NCBI GenBank assembly: GCA_013416445.1
Contig: JACCER010000013.1
Span: 47,444 to 111,443, forward strand
Reading direction: 5' to 3'
Length of the DNA stretch: 64,000 nucleotides
From: Alcaligenaceae bacterium
Lineage (GTDB): Bacteria; Pseudomonadota; Gammaproteobacteria; Burkholderiales; Burkholderiaceae_B
The notes beneath the pieces are model-generated. The model was not told where the DNA came from. It searched no databases and saw only the letters and a list, made by a program, of their open reading frames with translations. This document shows, in pieces, positions 35,865 to 45,126 of this stretch (positions are counted from its first letter, which is position 1; every line of letters starts with the position of its first letter). The position numbers and the translations under genes were made by a program.

Positions 35865-37658
35865 TTACCGTTGACGCGGCCGACGCTCTGGCCCGAAATC
35901 GAGCATGGCTTCGCCGGTGGCATCAACCGATTTTTTAATAGCGCTGTATTTTTCCAGCACCGACGACTTGTACACCACCCCCAGCAAACGGGGATGCTCG
36001 TCTCGGGAAACGACGGGCAGGCGTTCACCCTGGAAGGCCACGAAGTAATCCTGAGCCTGGTCCAGGCTCATGTCAAGGCGTAGTGTCTTGACGAAGTCGC
36101 GACGCAACACTTCGCCAGCCTGCTTGCTGTGTATATCGCCCTGGTTCAGCAGCAGACTGGTCAGGTCTTGCTGGGCAATCACCCCCTGATACACGTTGTC
36201 TTCGTCAACCACATACAGATACTTGACAGGGTAATCGACAAACATTTGCAAGGCTACACGTACGGGCGCCGTGGTAACGACAACCGTAGCGGCTGGCCGC
36301 AGCAGTTCTTCAAGGGTGGTGTAGCGCAGCCTCTGGCGCAGCGAGGCATCGCGATCACGTACCACCGTGACTTCGTACATCGCCACCTTCGCAATGGCGC
36401 GCGACACAAAATACGATATCACGCAAGCCAGCATCAGGGGCAAGACAATTTGATAGCTGAGCGTCATTTCAAAGATCATCAGTATCGCCATCAGGGGGGC
36501 ACTGGTTGCCGCACCCAGAAAACTGCCCATGCCCACCAGGGTATACATGTAGGTTTCAGCCGTCATGCCCGGCCACAGATAGCCCAATATCTGGCCAAAC
36601 AAGGTGCCAAACGCCGCACCCACGAAAAGCGCAGGGGTAAATACGCCACCCACCGCGCCCGACCCTACTGTCAGTGCGGTAGCCAACACCTTGAACAGCA
36701 GGATCAAAATCACGGCGTACCAGGTCCACGAGGTATGCAACAAGGAATGCACCACGCTATAGCCATTGCCGGCCACTTCAGGCATGATGATCAGCACTAG
36801 GCCCAGCAAGAAACCGCCCAGCGCCAGCCGTGCTGGCAAGGGCAGGCCTGTACGTTTGAACTCGCGTTTGAACAAAGACAAAAGCTTTAAAAACAAGGGG
36901 GCAGTCAGGCCAGACAATACCCCCAACAATACAAAAGGCAGCACCTCTATGCCAGGAAGCTCGGGCATATTGACCATGGCATAAGTGGTTTGATAGTGCC
37001 CGGTCATGCGCATCACAATATTGGCCGATGCCGCCGCAATGATCAGCGGCCCAAAACTTTGCATCGCCATGGTGCCCAGCACGATTTCCGCCACGAACAG
37101 CGCCCCTGCAATCGGAGCGCCATAGGCCGAGGCCACGCCTGCCGCCGCCCCGCACGCCACCAGCAAGCGCAAGCGCCCGGTGCCAAAATAAGTAAACCGG
37201 CCTATGGCCGAGGCGCTAAGCGACGCCAGGTGCACCATGGCGCCTTCTCGCCCCAACGAACCGCCCGACGCCACCGAGCATAAAGAAGACAGCGAGCGCA
37301 ACAGGCCTTGCCCTATCGACAATCGTCCATCACCTATGGCCACCGCCTCCATATAATCGGAGTTGGCGCTGGTCTTGAATTTTGATGCGGCCCACAACAA
37401 CAAGCCCGCCACCAGGCCTCCTGCGGCAGGAAACAGCAAGCGCCCGTACCAAGGCAACGCCTTGGTCACACCCACGATAGAGCCGCTATGGCCGGTTACC
37501 AGTTGCTGAACCAAGCGCATGCCTTCGTGGAAGGCGATGGTGGCAAACGCCCCCAGCACGCCCACCAGCACCGCCCAGCCCAGCATGGCGGGAAGATCCG
37601 AAAGCCATAAATACCCTGCAAGGCGTTGGCGCATGGCCTGTACGGTGTGCCCTATCAT
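35865..37658 (-). CDS. ClC-family chloride channel/transporter with CBS domains
   Basis: A 597-residue membrane protein. The voltage-gated chloride channel fold is shown by VASGGSLGREGAMVHLASLS (GREGx with the gating glutamate, Pro replaced by Ala), ACGAAAGVASAYGAPIAGAL then FVAEIVLG, and VGSGAVGGVFTPALFVGAAF (GxFxP selectivity motif). From about residue 430 the cytosolic part holds two CBS domains (LLRPAATVVVTTAPVRVALQ, KYLYVVDEDNVYQGVIAQQD, TLRLDMSLDQAQDYFVAFQG and LPVVSRDEHPRLLGVVYKSS). It is likely an inner-membrane Cl-/H+ exchanger. The start ATG has AGGAAACAC before it; an in-frame TTG nine codons upstream is less likely. Confidence 0.88.
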   Translation of the reverse strand: MIGHTVQAMRQRLAGYLWLSDLPAMLGWAVLVGVLGAFATIAFHEGMRLVQQLVTGHSGSIVGVTKALPWYGRLLFPAAGGLVAGLLLWAASKFKTSANSDYMEAVAIGDGRLSIGQGLLRSLSSLCSVASGGSLGREGAMVHLASLSASAIGRFTYFGTGRLRLLVACGAAAGVASAYGAPIAGALFVAEIVLGTMAMQSFGPLIIAAASANIVMRMTGHYQTTYAMVNMPELPGIEVLPFVLLGVLSGLTAPLFLKLLSLFKREFKRTGLPLPARLALGGFLLGLVLIIMPEVAGNGYSVVHSLLHTSWTWYAVILILLFKVLATALTVGSGAVGGVFTPALFVGAAFGTLFGQILGYLWPGMTAETYMYTLVGMGSFLGAATSAPLMAILMIFEMTLSYQIVLPLMLACVISYFVSRAIAKVAMYEVTVVRDRDASLRQRLRYTTLEELLRPAATVVVTTAPVRVALQMFVDYPVKYLYVVDEDNVYQGVIAQQDLTSLLLNQGDIHSKQAGEVLRRDFVKTLRLDMSLDQAQDYFVAFQGERLPVVSRDEHPRLLGVVYKSSVLEKYSAIKKSVDATGEAMLDFGPERRPRQR

Positions 37659-37767
37659 GTGTTTCCTGTACAAAATTAGCTGCAAGACCCTGCAGCAAGC
37701 TCAACACCTATTTCAATTGATTTCTAGGCGCTTGCCAGACACCAGGCCAAGGGGCACACTTTGGCCT

Positions 37768-38469
37768 ATGGAAAATCCCCTAGTAAAAGTACTGGTTGTC
37801 GATGACGACCCGGCCCTGCGCCAATTGCTGGCCGACTATCTTAACCGCCATCACTATGACACGTTGCTTGCACCTGATGCCAGCGACTTGCCTGCGCGCA
37901 TACAAAGATACTCGCCCGACCTGATCGTACTCGACCGCATGATGCCCGATGGCGATGGCGCCGAGGCCTGTCGGCGCCTGCGCCAACTGGGCGAAGACAT
38001 ACCCGTTATTTTACTCACGGCACGCGACGAAACGGTAGACCGGGTCATAGGCCTGGAAGCCGGGGCCGACGATTACCTGGGCAAGCCCTTTGATCCGCGC
38101 GAACTGCTGGCTCGCATTGAAGCCGTGCTGCGCCGTAAAAAAGGCGCCTCGGCGCTTACCAAAGACCAGCCTGTCGCCTTTGGCCCTTTTGTATTCGACC
38201 CCACGACACGCCAGCTAAGCAAAGAAACCGAAATCATCAAGCTGACCGGCGGCGAAGTCAATTTGCTGGAAGCACTGGTGAATAACCCCGGCAAGCCATT
38301 ATCGCGTGAACGCCTGCTGGCGCTGGCGCGCGACGACGACGAAGGCGAACGCAATGACCGCGCCATAGATATCGCCATACTGCGCCTGCGGCGAGCCATA
38401 GAAGACGACCCCAAGCAGCCGCGCTGGATACAAACCGTATGGGGAGTCGGGTACCGGTTTTCACCTTGA
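37768..38469 (+). CDS. ompR: OmpR family response regulator
   Basis: A 233-residue two-component regulator: receiver domain VKVLVVDDDPALRQLLADYL, phosphoacceptor Asp in YSPDLIVLDRMMPDGDGAEA, IPVILLTARDE, EAGADDYLGKPFDPRELLAR with the conserved Lys; then a winged helix (LTGGEVNLLEALVNNPGKPL, DRAIDIAILRLRRAIEDDPK, RWIQTVWGVGYRFSP). OmpR rather than another subfamily is suggested by the length and by the kinase downstream. The chosen ATG starts right before the receiver domain; no strong RBS. A histidine kinase follows after 8 bp. Confidence 0.85.
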   Translation: MENPLVKVLVVDDDPALRQLLADYLNRHHYDTLLAPDASDLPARIQRYSPDLIVLDRMMPDGDGAEACRRLRQLGEDIPVILLTARDETVDRVIGLEAGADDYLGKPFDPRELLARIEAVLRRKKGASALTKDQPVAFGPFVFDPTTRQLSKETEIIKLTGGEVNLLEALVNNPGKPLSRERLLALARDDDEGERNDRAIDIAILRLRRAIEDDPKQPRWIQTVWGVGYRFSP

Positions 38470-38477
38470 ACCCCATC

Positions 38478-39872
38478 ATGAAGCTGCGTTCATTTTTACC
38501 TAGATCCCTGCGCGCGCGCATGGTGCTGCTGACACTGGGCACTATATTGCTGGTGCAGGCCGCCACCTTTGGCACCATTTCTTATTACCGCAAGCAATTT
38601 ACCGAAGAAGTCACCGTAGAATTCACCGCCACCACCATACGCACGCTACAAGCAGCATTGGCTGAAATCCCGGCCGAGCAGCGCCCCGACTTCGTACGCA
38701 ATGCATCGCTGAACGAATGGCATCTTTGGTCGCGCCGGCTGCCCTCAGACGCCAGCCTGGAAAGACGCCGTCCTTCAACGAGTGATCGCCATAAACACGC
38801 CAGCCCGCCGCCGCCTAACGACATACGCAACAATTTGCGTTCATTTGTAGTTGCCCTGAACCAGCGGCTTAGCGACGATACCCGCGTTGCACTTTCGCGT
38901 GGGCCGCAACCCAGGCTGTATATTTCCATGTTGCCAGATCCGCAACTGCCAGAATCCGAGCAGAACCGGGAATGGCTGGTCATACCGCTAGACCGCATAG
39001 CACCGCCCGTTGCCACGCCCATGATCGTGGTCTGGCTGACCGGCATGGGGTTTTTCCTGCTGCTATCGGCTGCATTTTCATGGCATATCACCCGCCCCCT
39101 GACTCGCCTGGCCAAAGCCGCCGACCAGTTGGCCGCCGGCCAGCCACAGCGCGTAACGCCATCCGGACCCAGCGAAACACGCATACTGGGTGAAAGGTTT
39201 AACGCCATGCTCGACACGCTGGCCGAGTCCAGCGCGGTACAGCGCACCTTGCTTGCCGGCCTGCCGCACGACCTGAAAGGGCCACTATCGCGGATGTGGC
39301 TGCGCATAGAAATGGTTGACGACCCGACTTTCAAAGAAGGCATGTTGAAAGATGTACAAGACATGCAACGCATGGTGAATCAGTTTATCGGTTTTGTGCG
39401 TGGGTCTGATCCGGGCTCTTATCAGTTTGCGCCGATGCCGCTGGATACTTGGCTGGAAGAACAGGTTTCCGCCTGGGAGACCACTGGCAGCCCGGTAAAG
39501 CTGGTCCAAACCAGCCTCGTCGGGCTGCCGATCAAGGCCGATAGAATCGCGCTGGGGCGCTTGCTGGACAATCTGATCACGAATGCGCTGAATCATGGCA
39601 AGCCGCCGGTTGAAATCACGCTGCGTAGCCAAGATGGCCAAGCAATTATCACAGTCTCCGACCACGGCCCAGGTATTTCAGCAGAACGGCGCATAGAAGC
39701 GCTGCGGCCATTTTCCCGGCTGGACGACGCCCGCACGCTGACCGGCTCCGTAGGCCTGGGGCTGGCCTTGGCCGAAGCCATAGCGAAAGCGCACCATGGC
39801 AGGCTGGAATTGGGGACTGCAGAATCAGGGGGGCTGGAAGTCTCGATATTTTTGCCGCTGGATATTTCCTGA
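38478..39872 (+). CDS. envZ: EnvZ-like sensor histidine kinase
   Basis: A 464-residue inner-membrane kinase partner of the OmpR-like regulator. TM1 is MVLLTLGTILLVQAATFGTI, a periplasmic sensor part of about 150 residues follows (NASLNEWHLWSRRLPSDASL onwards), and TM2 is PMIVVWLTGMGFFLLLSAAF. HAMP is HITRPLTRLAKAADQLAAGQ. The H-box TLLAGLPHDLKGPLSRMWLR corresponds to E. coli EnvZ SHDLRTPLTR; the N-box is RLLDNLITNALNHG, and the ATP lid glycines are in VSDHGPGIS and SVGLGLALAEAIAKAHHG. Osmolarity or porin control is the role in enterics and is only assumed here. Confidence 0.84.
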   Translation: MKLRSFLPRSLRARMVLLTLGTILLVQAATFGTISYYRKQFTEEVTVEFTATTIRTLQAALAEIPAEQRPDFVRNASLNEWHLWSRRLPSDASLERRRPSTSDRHKHASPPPPNDIRNNLRSFVVALNQRLSDDTRVALSRGPQPRLYISMLPDPQLPESEQNREWLVIPLDRIAPPVATPMIVVWLTGMGFFLLLSAAFSWHITRPLTRLAKAADQLAAGQPQRVTPSGPSETRILGERFNAMLDTLAESSAVQRTLLAGLPHDLKGPLSRMWLRIEMVDDPTFKEGMLKDVQDMQRMVNQFIGFVRGSDPGSYQFAPMPLDTWLEEQVSAWETTGSPVKLVQTSLVGLPIKADRIALGRLLDNLITNALNHGKPPVEITLRSQDGQAIITVSDHGPGISAERRIEALRPFSRLDDARTLTGSVGLGLALAEAIAKAHHGRLELGTAESGGLEVSIFLPLDIS

Positions 39873-39877
39873 CGCGC

Positions 39878-40942
39878 CTAATCCGACCCACGCTTCTCTA
39901 CGAAATCTGGTGGAGTCGGCGCGATAGACAACCCGAACATGTGCCAGTACACCCATATATTGAAAATCAAAGCGACAGGCAAAGACACCACCGTGGCTGC
40001 CAGCACCAGGCGCAGTGAATCAACCGACGCGGCGGCATCCCAGATTGTGATGTTGTCCAGCACCAGATAAGGAAAGAAGCTGTAGCCCAACCCACCCAGC
40101 GTAATCAAAAACACCAGCAGCGTCATCACAAACGGCAAGGCCGTTGTCCGGTAGCTGCTATTAATCATGCGCTGGAAACACATTTCGATTGAAATAAAAC
40201 AAATCAGCACCGCCACCCAAAGCATTACCACCAGCGGCCAATGCGGGCCATCGCTCCATTTCAGGAAAATGCCCGCATTGCTGAAAGCCAGCACCACCGA
40301 CACCCCCACCGCCCCAGCGGCAGCCCAGCGCACCGCACGGCGGCCCCACATCACGGCACGCGCCCGCAGCTCTCCGGCAACCCGCATAATCAGCCAGGCT
40401 GCGCCCAACAAGCAATAAGCCGCCACTGCGCACAAAGCCACAAACAGGGAAAACCATCCATAACCGGAATCGCTCTGGTAGGTAACCACCACTTGCGCCA
40501 ATAAAAAACCATGCGCCAGCGCGGTAATCAGTGAACCCAGCGCAAAACCCGACAGCCAGCGCGCCTGCAGTTCCAGCGGCGCGCGCAAGCGCAACTCGAA
40601 AGACACCGAGCGCAACAACACGCCCAGCGCCAGCATGCTCAAAGGCAAATACAGTTCGCCCATGACGCTGCCCCAGGCATTGGGAAAGGCCGCCACGAAC
40701 AAACCCATTCCAAGGAACAGCCAAAATTCATTGGCGTCGCGCCAAGGACTGAGCAAAGACAGCATGCGCGGACGCAAATCAGTGGGTGCAAACAGAGCAA
40801 GACAGCCCACGCCGATATCGAAGCCATCCAGAACCGTACCCGCCACGATAATGGCGAACAGCAAAGCCATGAAAACCAGCGGCATCCAGAATACGGGGTC
40901 TTGTGCGCCCAATCCCAACGAAATAGCCAACCCGTCTATCAT
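39878..40942 (-). CDS. CydB-like cytochrome bd subunit II
   Basis: A 354-residue multi-pass protein of the CydB family. FAIIVAGTVLDGFDIGVGCL corresponds to E. coli VTDGFDMGVG with both acidic residues kept; SPWRDANEFWLFLGMGLFVA corresponds to HWDGNQVWL with the Asp kept; VLLRSVSFELRLRAPLELQ and SLITALAHGFLLAQVVVTYQ follow the usual layout, and C-terminal helices end FNIWVYWHMFG. CydB subunits carry no haem. Its ATG overlaps the end of the CydA-like gene by 4 bp, so the two are made together. As the CydA-like partner appears to have lost its haem ligands, the complex is probably not a normal oxidase. Confidence 0.82.
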   Translation of the reverse strand: MIDGLAISLGLGAQDPVFWMPLVFMALLFAIIVAGTVLDGFDIGVGCLALFAPTDLRPRMLSLLSPWRDANEFWLFLGMGLFVAAFPNAWGSVMGELYLPLSMLALGVLLRSVSFELRLRAPLELQARWLSGFALGSLITALAHGFLLAQVVVTYQSDSGYGWFSLFVALCAVAAYCLLGAAWLIMRVAGELRARAVMWGRRAVRWAAAGAVGVSVVLAFSNAGIFLKWSDGPHWPLVVMLWVAVLICFISIEMCFQRMINSSYRTTALPFVMTLLVFLITLGGLGYSFFPYLVLDNITIWDAAASVDSLRLVLAATVVSLPVALIFNIWVYWHMFGLSIAPTPPDFVEKRGSD

Positions 40943-42279
40943 GCCCGCCCCCGCCTTCTAGCAATGGGCACGACGCCATAGCGGGCGATATAACGTAGAA
41001 GCTGGAAAAAACCAACCAGAAACACGCTATAAAACCCCATATAAGCTACATAAGTGCTTAACAAGATATCGAAATCGATAGTGCCGACGATTTCGCTGAT
41101 GGTGATCGTGCCTGTAACCGCATACGGAAAAGAACCAAACAGCACATAAGCCATTCCTGCCAGCAACAATACCCAGCCCGAAAACGTCATGCCGGCAAGC
41201 ACATGACGCCACCCACGCGACATCGCTCCCGGGTCGTAATGCACCTTCTGCGCCCGCCAAAATGTAATCAAGGCCGCCAGCGCCATCAGCAGCCCGGTCA
41301 GCAAGGCGATGCGAAACGACCAGAAGGTCAGGGCTACCGGCGGCAACATGCCTGAGAAGTGATCCAACCCCAGCAAACTACCGTTACCGTCGCGCCCCAG
41401 CCACATGGCGCCCGAGTTGCTCCAGGCCCACTCAGCCCGATTGGCCGCCGCCAACGCATCTGGCCAGGCAAACACGACCACGTCGGGTGGCAGCCCGCTG
41501 TTCCAGTAAGCTGCCACAGCCGCCGCTTTAGCGGGCTGATACTTGGCTGTCATCAAGCCAGTTCCCGCCACGACTGCAGCCTGCAGCATCAGGGCGATGC
41601 AAGCCAGGTAAACTGCCGTCCTGAAAACCAGCCGGCCACTTTCATCGATAGGCCTGCGCAACGTTTGCCAGGCAACCGTCCCCAACATAAGAAAGGCAAC
41701 TGTCACCAAACTGACCAGCATGAAAAGACCGGCATACCATGGCAAGGCGGGGTTAAGCAACACCCTCCACCAGTCGGCCACATGGTACTGCCCGTTCACC
41801 CATGTGACGCCGACGGGTGCATGCATCCATGACAACAGCACCAGCAGCCAGAAGCTCGACACCAGCACACCCACTGCCACCATGAAAACCAGCAGCACAT
41901 GGACCTTGTCGGAAACATGACGTTGCCCGAACAGCATGGCGCCAAGAAAGCACGACTTGAAAATAAAGGCTGACAAAATAGCCGCTGCCAGCAATGGCCC
42001 AGCCACATCGCCAATTTTGTCCATCAGTGCCGGCCACAGGCTGCCGAACTGAATCAGCACCGGCATGCTGGCAGCAAAGCTCAGGACAAAGGCCAGCGCG
42101 AACACCCGTACCCAAAAACGATAGGCTTCGGTCCAGGGGGCATGGACGGAACCCAGCGAGCGCAGCTTAAAATACAGCAGCACCCAGGCCAGGCCCAGCT
42201 CTATGACCAAGAACATCAACATAAAACCCAGGCTGGAAAAAAACTGGATTTGTGATAACCATAGGGTTGATTGCATCAT
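40939..42279 (-). CDS. CydA-like cytochrome bd subunit I homologue lacking haem ligands
   Basis: A 446-residue protein with CydA topology (LSQIQFFSSLGFMLMFLVIE aligns with E. coli LSRLQFALTAMYHFLFVPLT; GDVAGPLLAAAILSAFIFKS with GDIFGAPLAIEGLMAFFLES; AFLMLGTVAWQTL with AMFILGISAWYML; GFYSVFLVGFF with GLYTLFLVAEL). In that alignment H19 becomes Met, E99 Ala, E107 Lys, H186 Leu and M393 Tyr; GRQPW becomes GSFPY; and in the Q-loop K252 is kept but E257 is Ala. All axial haem ligands thus seem to be lost, while hydrophobicity and partner are kept. The alignment is by eye. A non-oxidase role, or haem binding by other residues, would need testing. No CydX was seen. Confidence 0.75.
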   Translation of the reverse strand: MMQSTLWLSQIQFFSSLGFMLMFLVIELGLAWVLLYFKLRSLGSVHAPWTEAYRFWVRVFALAFVLSFAASMPVLIQFGSLWPALMDKIGDVAGPLLAAAILSAFIFKSCFLGAMLFGQRHVSDKVHVLLVFMVAVGVLVSSFWLLVLLSWMHAPVGVTWVNGQYHVADWWRVLLNPALPWYAGLFMLVSLVTVAFLMLGTVAWQTLRRPIDESGRLVFRTAVYLACIALMLQAAVVAGTGLMTAKYQPAKAAAVAAYWNSGLPPDVVVFAWPDALAAANRAEWAWSNSGAMWLGRDGNGSLLGLDHFSGMLPPVALTFWSFRIALLTGLLMALAALITFWRAQKVHYDPGAMSRGWRHVLAGMTFSGWVLLLAGMAYVLFGSFPYAVTGTITISEIVGTIDFDILLSTYVAYMGFYSVFLVGFFQLLRYIARYGVVPIARRRGRA

Positions 42280-42391
42280 AATGTGCGCTAGTTTAGAGCT
42301 ACTTCGTCATTTATGACCACTGCAGGCAGGCAAATATGCCTGAACGTGGCAAAATGCTTACTTCGTCTGCCATTTGATAGCTTATTTCTGT

Positions 42392-44158
42392 ATGACTTCT
42401 GTACCCAGCCCAGCGCCCGCATCCAATTTTTTGCGCACCATTATTGATAACGACCTTGCCAAAGGCACCTACGCCACCAAGCTCTGGGCCGGTATGCCCG
42501 GGCCGGCGGGTGTACAGCAGCAAGGCAGCACAGACCCTGCGCGTATCCGCACCCGCTTTCCACCGGAACCCAACGGCTATCTGCACATCGGTCATGCAAA
42601 AAGCATATGCTTGAACTTCGGTCTGGCGCGCGACTATCTGGGCGCCTGCCACTTGCGCTTTGATGACACCAACCCCGAAAAAGAAGAAGATGAATACGTC
42701 AAGGCCATTATCGATATAGTGCAATGGCTGGGCTTCGACTGGACCTACGGCGAAGAAAACAACTGCTACTTCGCCAGCGACTACTTCGAATACATGTATC
42801 AGTTTGCCCAGGCGCTGGTCAAAGCCGGCTACGCCTATGTCGACGAGCAAAGTGCCGACGACATGCGCGCCACGCGCGGCACCCTGACCGAAAAAGGCAC
42901 GGACTCGCCCTGGCGCAACCGCCCGGCCGAAGAATCGCTCACCTTGCTGCAAGAAATGCGCGATGGCAAGCACCCGGATGGCAGCCTGGCCCTGCGCGCC
43001 AAAATCGACATGGCCTCGCCCAACATGAACATGCGCGACCCGGTGCTCTACCGCATACGCCATGTGGCGCACCATCGCACCGGCACCGACTGGTGCATCT
43101 ACCCCATGTACTCATGGGCACACCCAGTAGAAGACGCCCTGGAAGGCATAACCCACAGCATATGCACGCTCGAATTCGAAGACCAGCGTCCGTTCTACGA
43201 ATGGATACTGAATCATCTGGCCGACCTGGGCCAGTTGGCGCGACCCCTGCCGCGCCAGTACGAATTTGCCCGTTTGCACCTGAACCATGTGGTCACCAGC
43301 AAACGCAAACTCCTGGAATTGGTGCGCAACAACCTCGTCAGTGGCTGGGACGACCCGCGTCTGCCCACCCTTGCCGGCCTGCGCCGCCGCGGCTACACCC
43401 CCGAATCCATACGCCTGTTCTGCGAACGCCTGGGTGTTTCCAAGGCCGACTCGCGCATCGACTACAGTGTGCTCGAGCAAGCCCTGCGCGACGACCTCGA
43501 CCCCAAAGCCATGCGTACTGTTGCTGTCATAGATCCGCTCAAGCTGATCATCACCAACTACCCCGAAGGCCAGTCCGAACTCTGTCATGCGCCGCGCAAT
43601 CCGCACGACCCGCAAGCCGGCATGCGTGAATTCCAGCTATCGCGCGAACTCTGGATAGAACGCGACGACTTCCGCGAAGAACCGCCCAAAAAATATTTCC
43701 GCCTGTTCCCCGGCAATATGGTGCGCCTAAAATACGGCTATGTAATTCGCTGTACGGGCTTTGTAAAAGACGAACAGGGCAATATCACCGAAGTTCATGC
43801 CGAGTACCTGCCCGACACCAAAAGCGGCACACCAGGCTCAGACTCGGTCAAGGTCAAGGGCAATGTCACCTGGATCAGCGTGGCGCACGCCATTCCGGCC
43901 GAAATCCGCATGTATGACCGCCTGTTCTCTGATCCCCACCCCGACGCGGGCGACAAAGACTTCCTGGCAGCCCTAAACCCGAACTCCTGCCAAACCGTAC
44001 AAGGCTGGCTCGAACCCGGCAACCAGGCTATTCCCGGCGCCACCTGGCAATTCGAACGCCTTGGCTATTTTGTTGCCGACCGCGAACTCTCCACACCCGA
44101 AAAACCCATTATCAATCGTGCCATTACGCTCAGGGATACCTGGGCACAAAAAAACTGA
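42392..44158 (+). CDS. glnS: Glutaminyl-tRNA synthetase
   Basis: Class I synthetase charging tRNA-Gln. It is 588 residues: FPPEPNGYLHIGHAKSICLN (HIGH motif), CHLRFDDTNPEKEEDEYVKA, MRDPVLYRIRHVAHHRTGTD, CTLEFEDQRPFYEWILNHL, NHVVTSKRKLLELVRNNLVS (KMSKS equivalent VTSKRKL) and C-terminal beta-barrels (FRLFPGNMVRLKYGYVIRCT). It has GlnRS rather than GluRS features (FDDTNPEKEE). It starts at the ATG of MTSVPSPAP; an in-frame TTG six codons earlier is less likely. Divergent from the CydA-like gene. Confidence 0.96.
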   Translation: MTSVPSPAPASNFLRTIIDNDLAKGTYATKLWAGMPGPAGVQQQGSTDPARIRTRFPPEPNGYLHIGHAKSICLNFGLARDYLGACHLRFDDTNPEKEEDEYVKAIIDIVQWLGFDWTYGEENNCYFASDYFEYMYQFAQALVKAGYAYVDEQSADDMRATRGTLTEKGTDSPWRNRPAEESLTLLQEMRDGKHPDGSLALRAKIDMASPNMNMRDPVLYRIRHVAHHRTGTDWCIYPMYSWAHPVEDALEGITHSICTLEFEDQRPFYEWILNHLADLGQLARPLPRQYEFARLHLNHVVTSKRKLLELVRNNLVSGWDDPRLPTLAGLRRRGYTPESIRLFCERLGVSKADSRIDYSVLEQALRDDLDPKAMRTVAVIDPLKLIITNYPEGQSELCHAPRNPHDPQAGMREFQLSRELWIERDDFREEPPKKYFRLFPGNMVRLKYGYVIRCTGFVKDEQGNITEVHAEYLPDTKSGTPGSDSVKVKGNVTWISVAHAIPAEIRMYDRLFSDPHPDAGDKDFLAALNPNSCQTVQGWLEPGNQAIPGATWQFERLGYFVADRELSTPEKPIINRAITLRDTWAQKN

Positions 44159-44200
44159 TACGCAAAACCATGTGTAATTCCTAAATGTGAAAACCTGACC

Positions 44201-44980
44201 GTGAGCGACTCTTCTACCCACCGCAAAGGCCAATCGGCCCTTGATTTCAAAAGCGCCACTCTCTATGCGCTGCGCGTAGTCCTGCGCAGCGCCGATACAG
44301 CGGCTCTTATCGCCGCGCTAGACCAGCGCATGCGCGACGCTGGCTCATTCTTCGACAACGAGCCTATAGTCATCGATGCCAGCCATATCACCGACCCTAT
44401 CGATTGGGTGGCGTTCACCCGTGCGCTGAACGCGCATAACCTGCACCAGGTGGGCGTTGTAGCGCAAGGAAGCAACCTCGACAGTGCCCAGGCTTGCGGC
44501 CTGATCCAGGTCGATCTGGCCAACCCTGTGCAGCGCCCCGCCAGCCCCCCCGTCGCCGAACAAGACGTGCCTGTCGTGGCGCCCAATTCAGTCAGCCAAA
44601 ATGCAGCCCGCCCATCATCGCCCCCAGCGGTTCCCGAAGTGGCGCCGGCCGCTATGGTCATCAACCGCCAGTTGCGCTCAGGCCAGCGCATTTACGCACG
44701 CAACACCGACCTGATCGTCATTGGTGCGGTGGGCCAGGGCGCCGAGATCATCGCCGATGGAAATATACATGTCTATGGGCCATTGCGCGGCAAAGCCATG
44801 GCAGGTGCGCGCGGCGATTCCAGCGCACGCATATTCACCACGCAACTCGACCCTGAACTGCTTGCCATCGCTGGCGTGTACCGTGTCATAGAAACCCGAC
44901 TGGACCCCAGCCTGCTGAATCAGCCCACTATTGTGCAACTCGACGGCGATCAATTGAAAATCACCTCATTGGGCAAATAA
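44201..44980 (+). CDS. minC: Septum site-determining protein MinC
   Basis: FtsZ inhibitor of the Min system, which keeps division away from the poles. It is 259 residues, GTG start (sequence GTGAGCGACTCT). N-terminal domain: [20 protein letters not shown] then [21 protein letters not shown] Pro/Ala-rich linker ([20 protein letters not shown]) follows. C-terminal beta-helix: [40 protein letters not shown] and [19 protein letters not shown]. It is the first gene of minC-minD-minE; 146 bp separate it from minD. Confidence 0.94.
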   Translation: MSDSSTHRKGQSALDFKSATLYALRVVLRSADTAALIAALDQRMRDAGSFFDNEPIVIDASHITDPIDWVAFTRALNAHNLHQVGVVAQGSNLDSAQACGLIQVDLANPVQRPASPPVAEQDVPVVAPNSVSQNAARPSSPPAVPEVAPAAMVINRQLRSGQRIYARNTDLIVIGAVGQGAEIIADGNIHVYGPLRGKAMAGARGDSSARIFTTQLDPELLAIAGVYRVIETRLDPSLLNQPTIVQLDGDQLKITSLGK

Positions 44981-45050
44981 CACAGGCGTCATCCCGTCCA
45001 ACATGGCAACATCAAGATATTTTTTGTTGCCAAGCAAAGGTTAAATAAGC

Positions 45051-45081
45051 GCAAAACTGAGCAATTTTGCAGCAGTTTTGC
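45051..45081 (+). promoter_or_regulatory. Competing hairpins between minC and minD
   Basis: The arm gcaaaactg (45051-45059) is the perfect complement of cagttttgc (45073-45081); its first six bases can instead pair with ttttgc at 45065-45070. The structure lies 46 nt before the minD start. It may be a leader structure, mRNA processing site or attenuator; there is no T-run right after it. Role unproven. Confidence 0.35.
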
Positions 45082-45126
45082 TTTACGATTACGTGATTTA
45101 CTAAAAACTAAAGGAATTCTATCGTC

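Noticed and set aside
35822..36028. Longer start for the outer-membrane barrel gene
   Set aside because: Upstream in-frame starts fall in the ClC gene or in its terminator hairpin, and the signal peptide begins at 35824.
39878..42279. Calling the pair a functional cytochrome bd oxidase
   Set aside because: Fold and gene pairing fit, but every axial haem ligand and the key glutamates of CydA appear to be replaced, so I described it as CydAB-like only.
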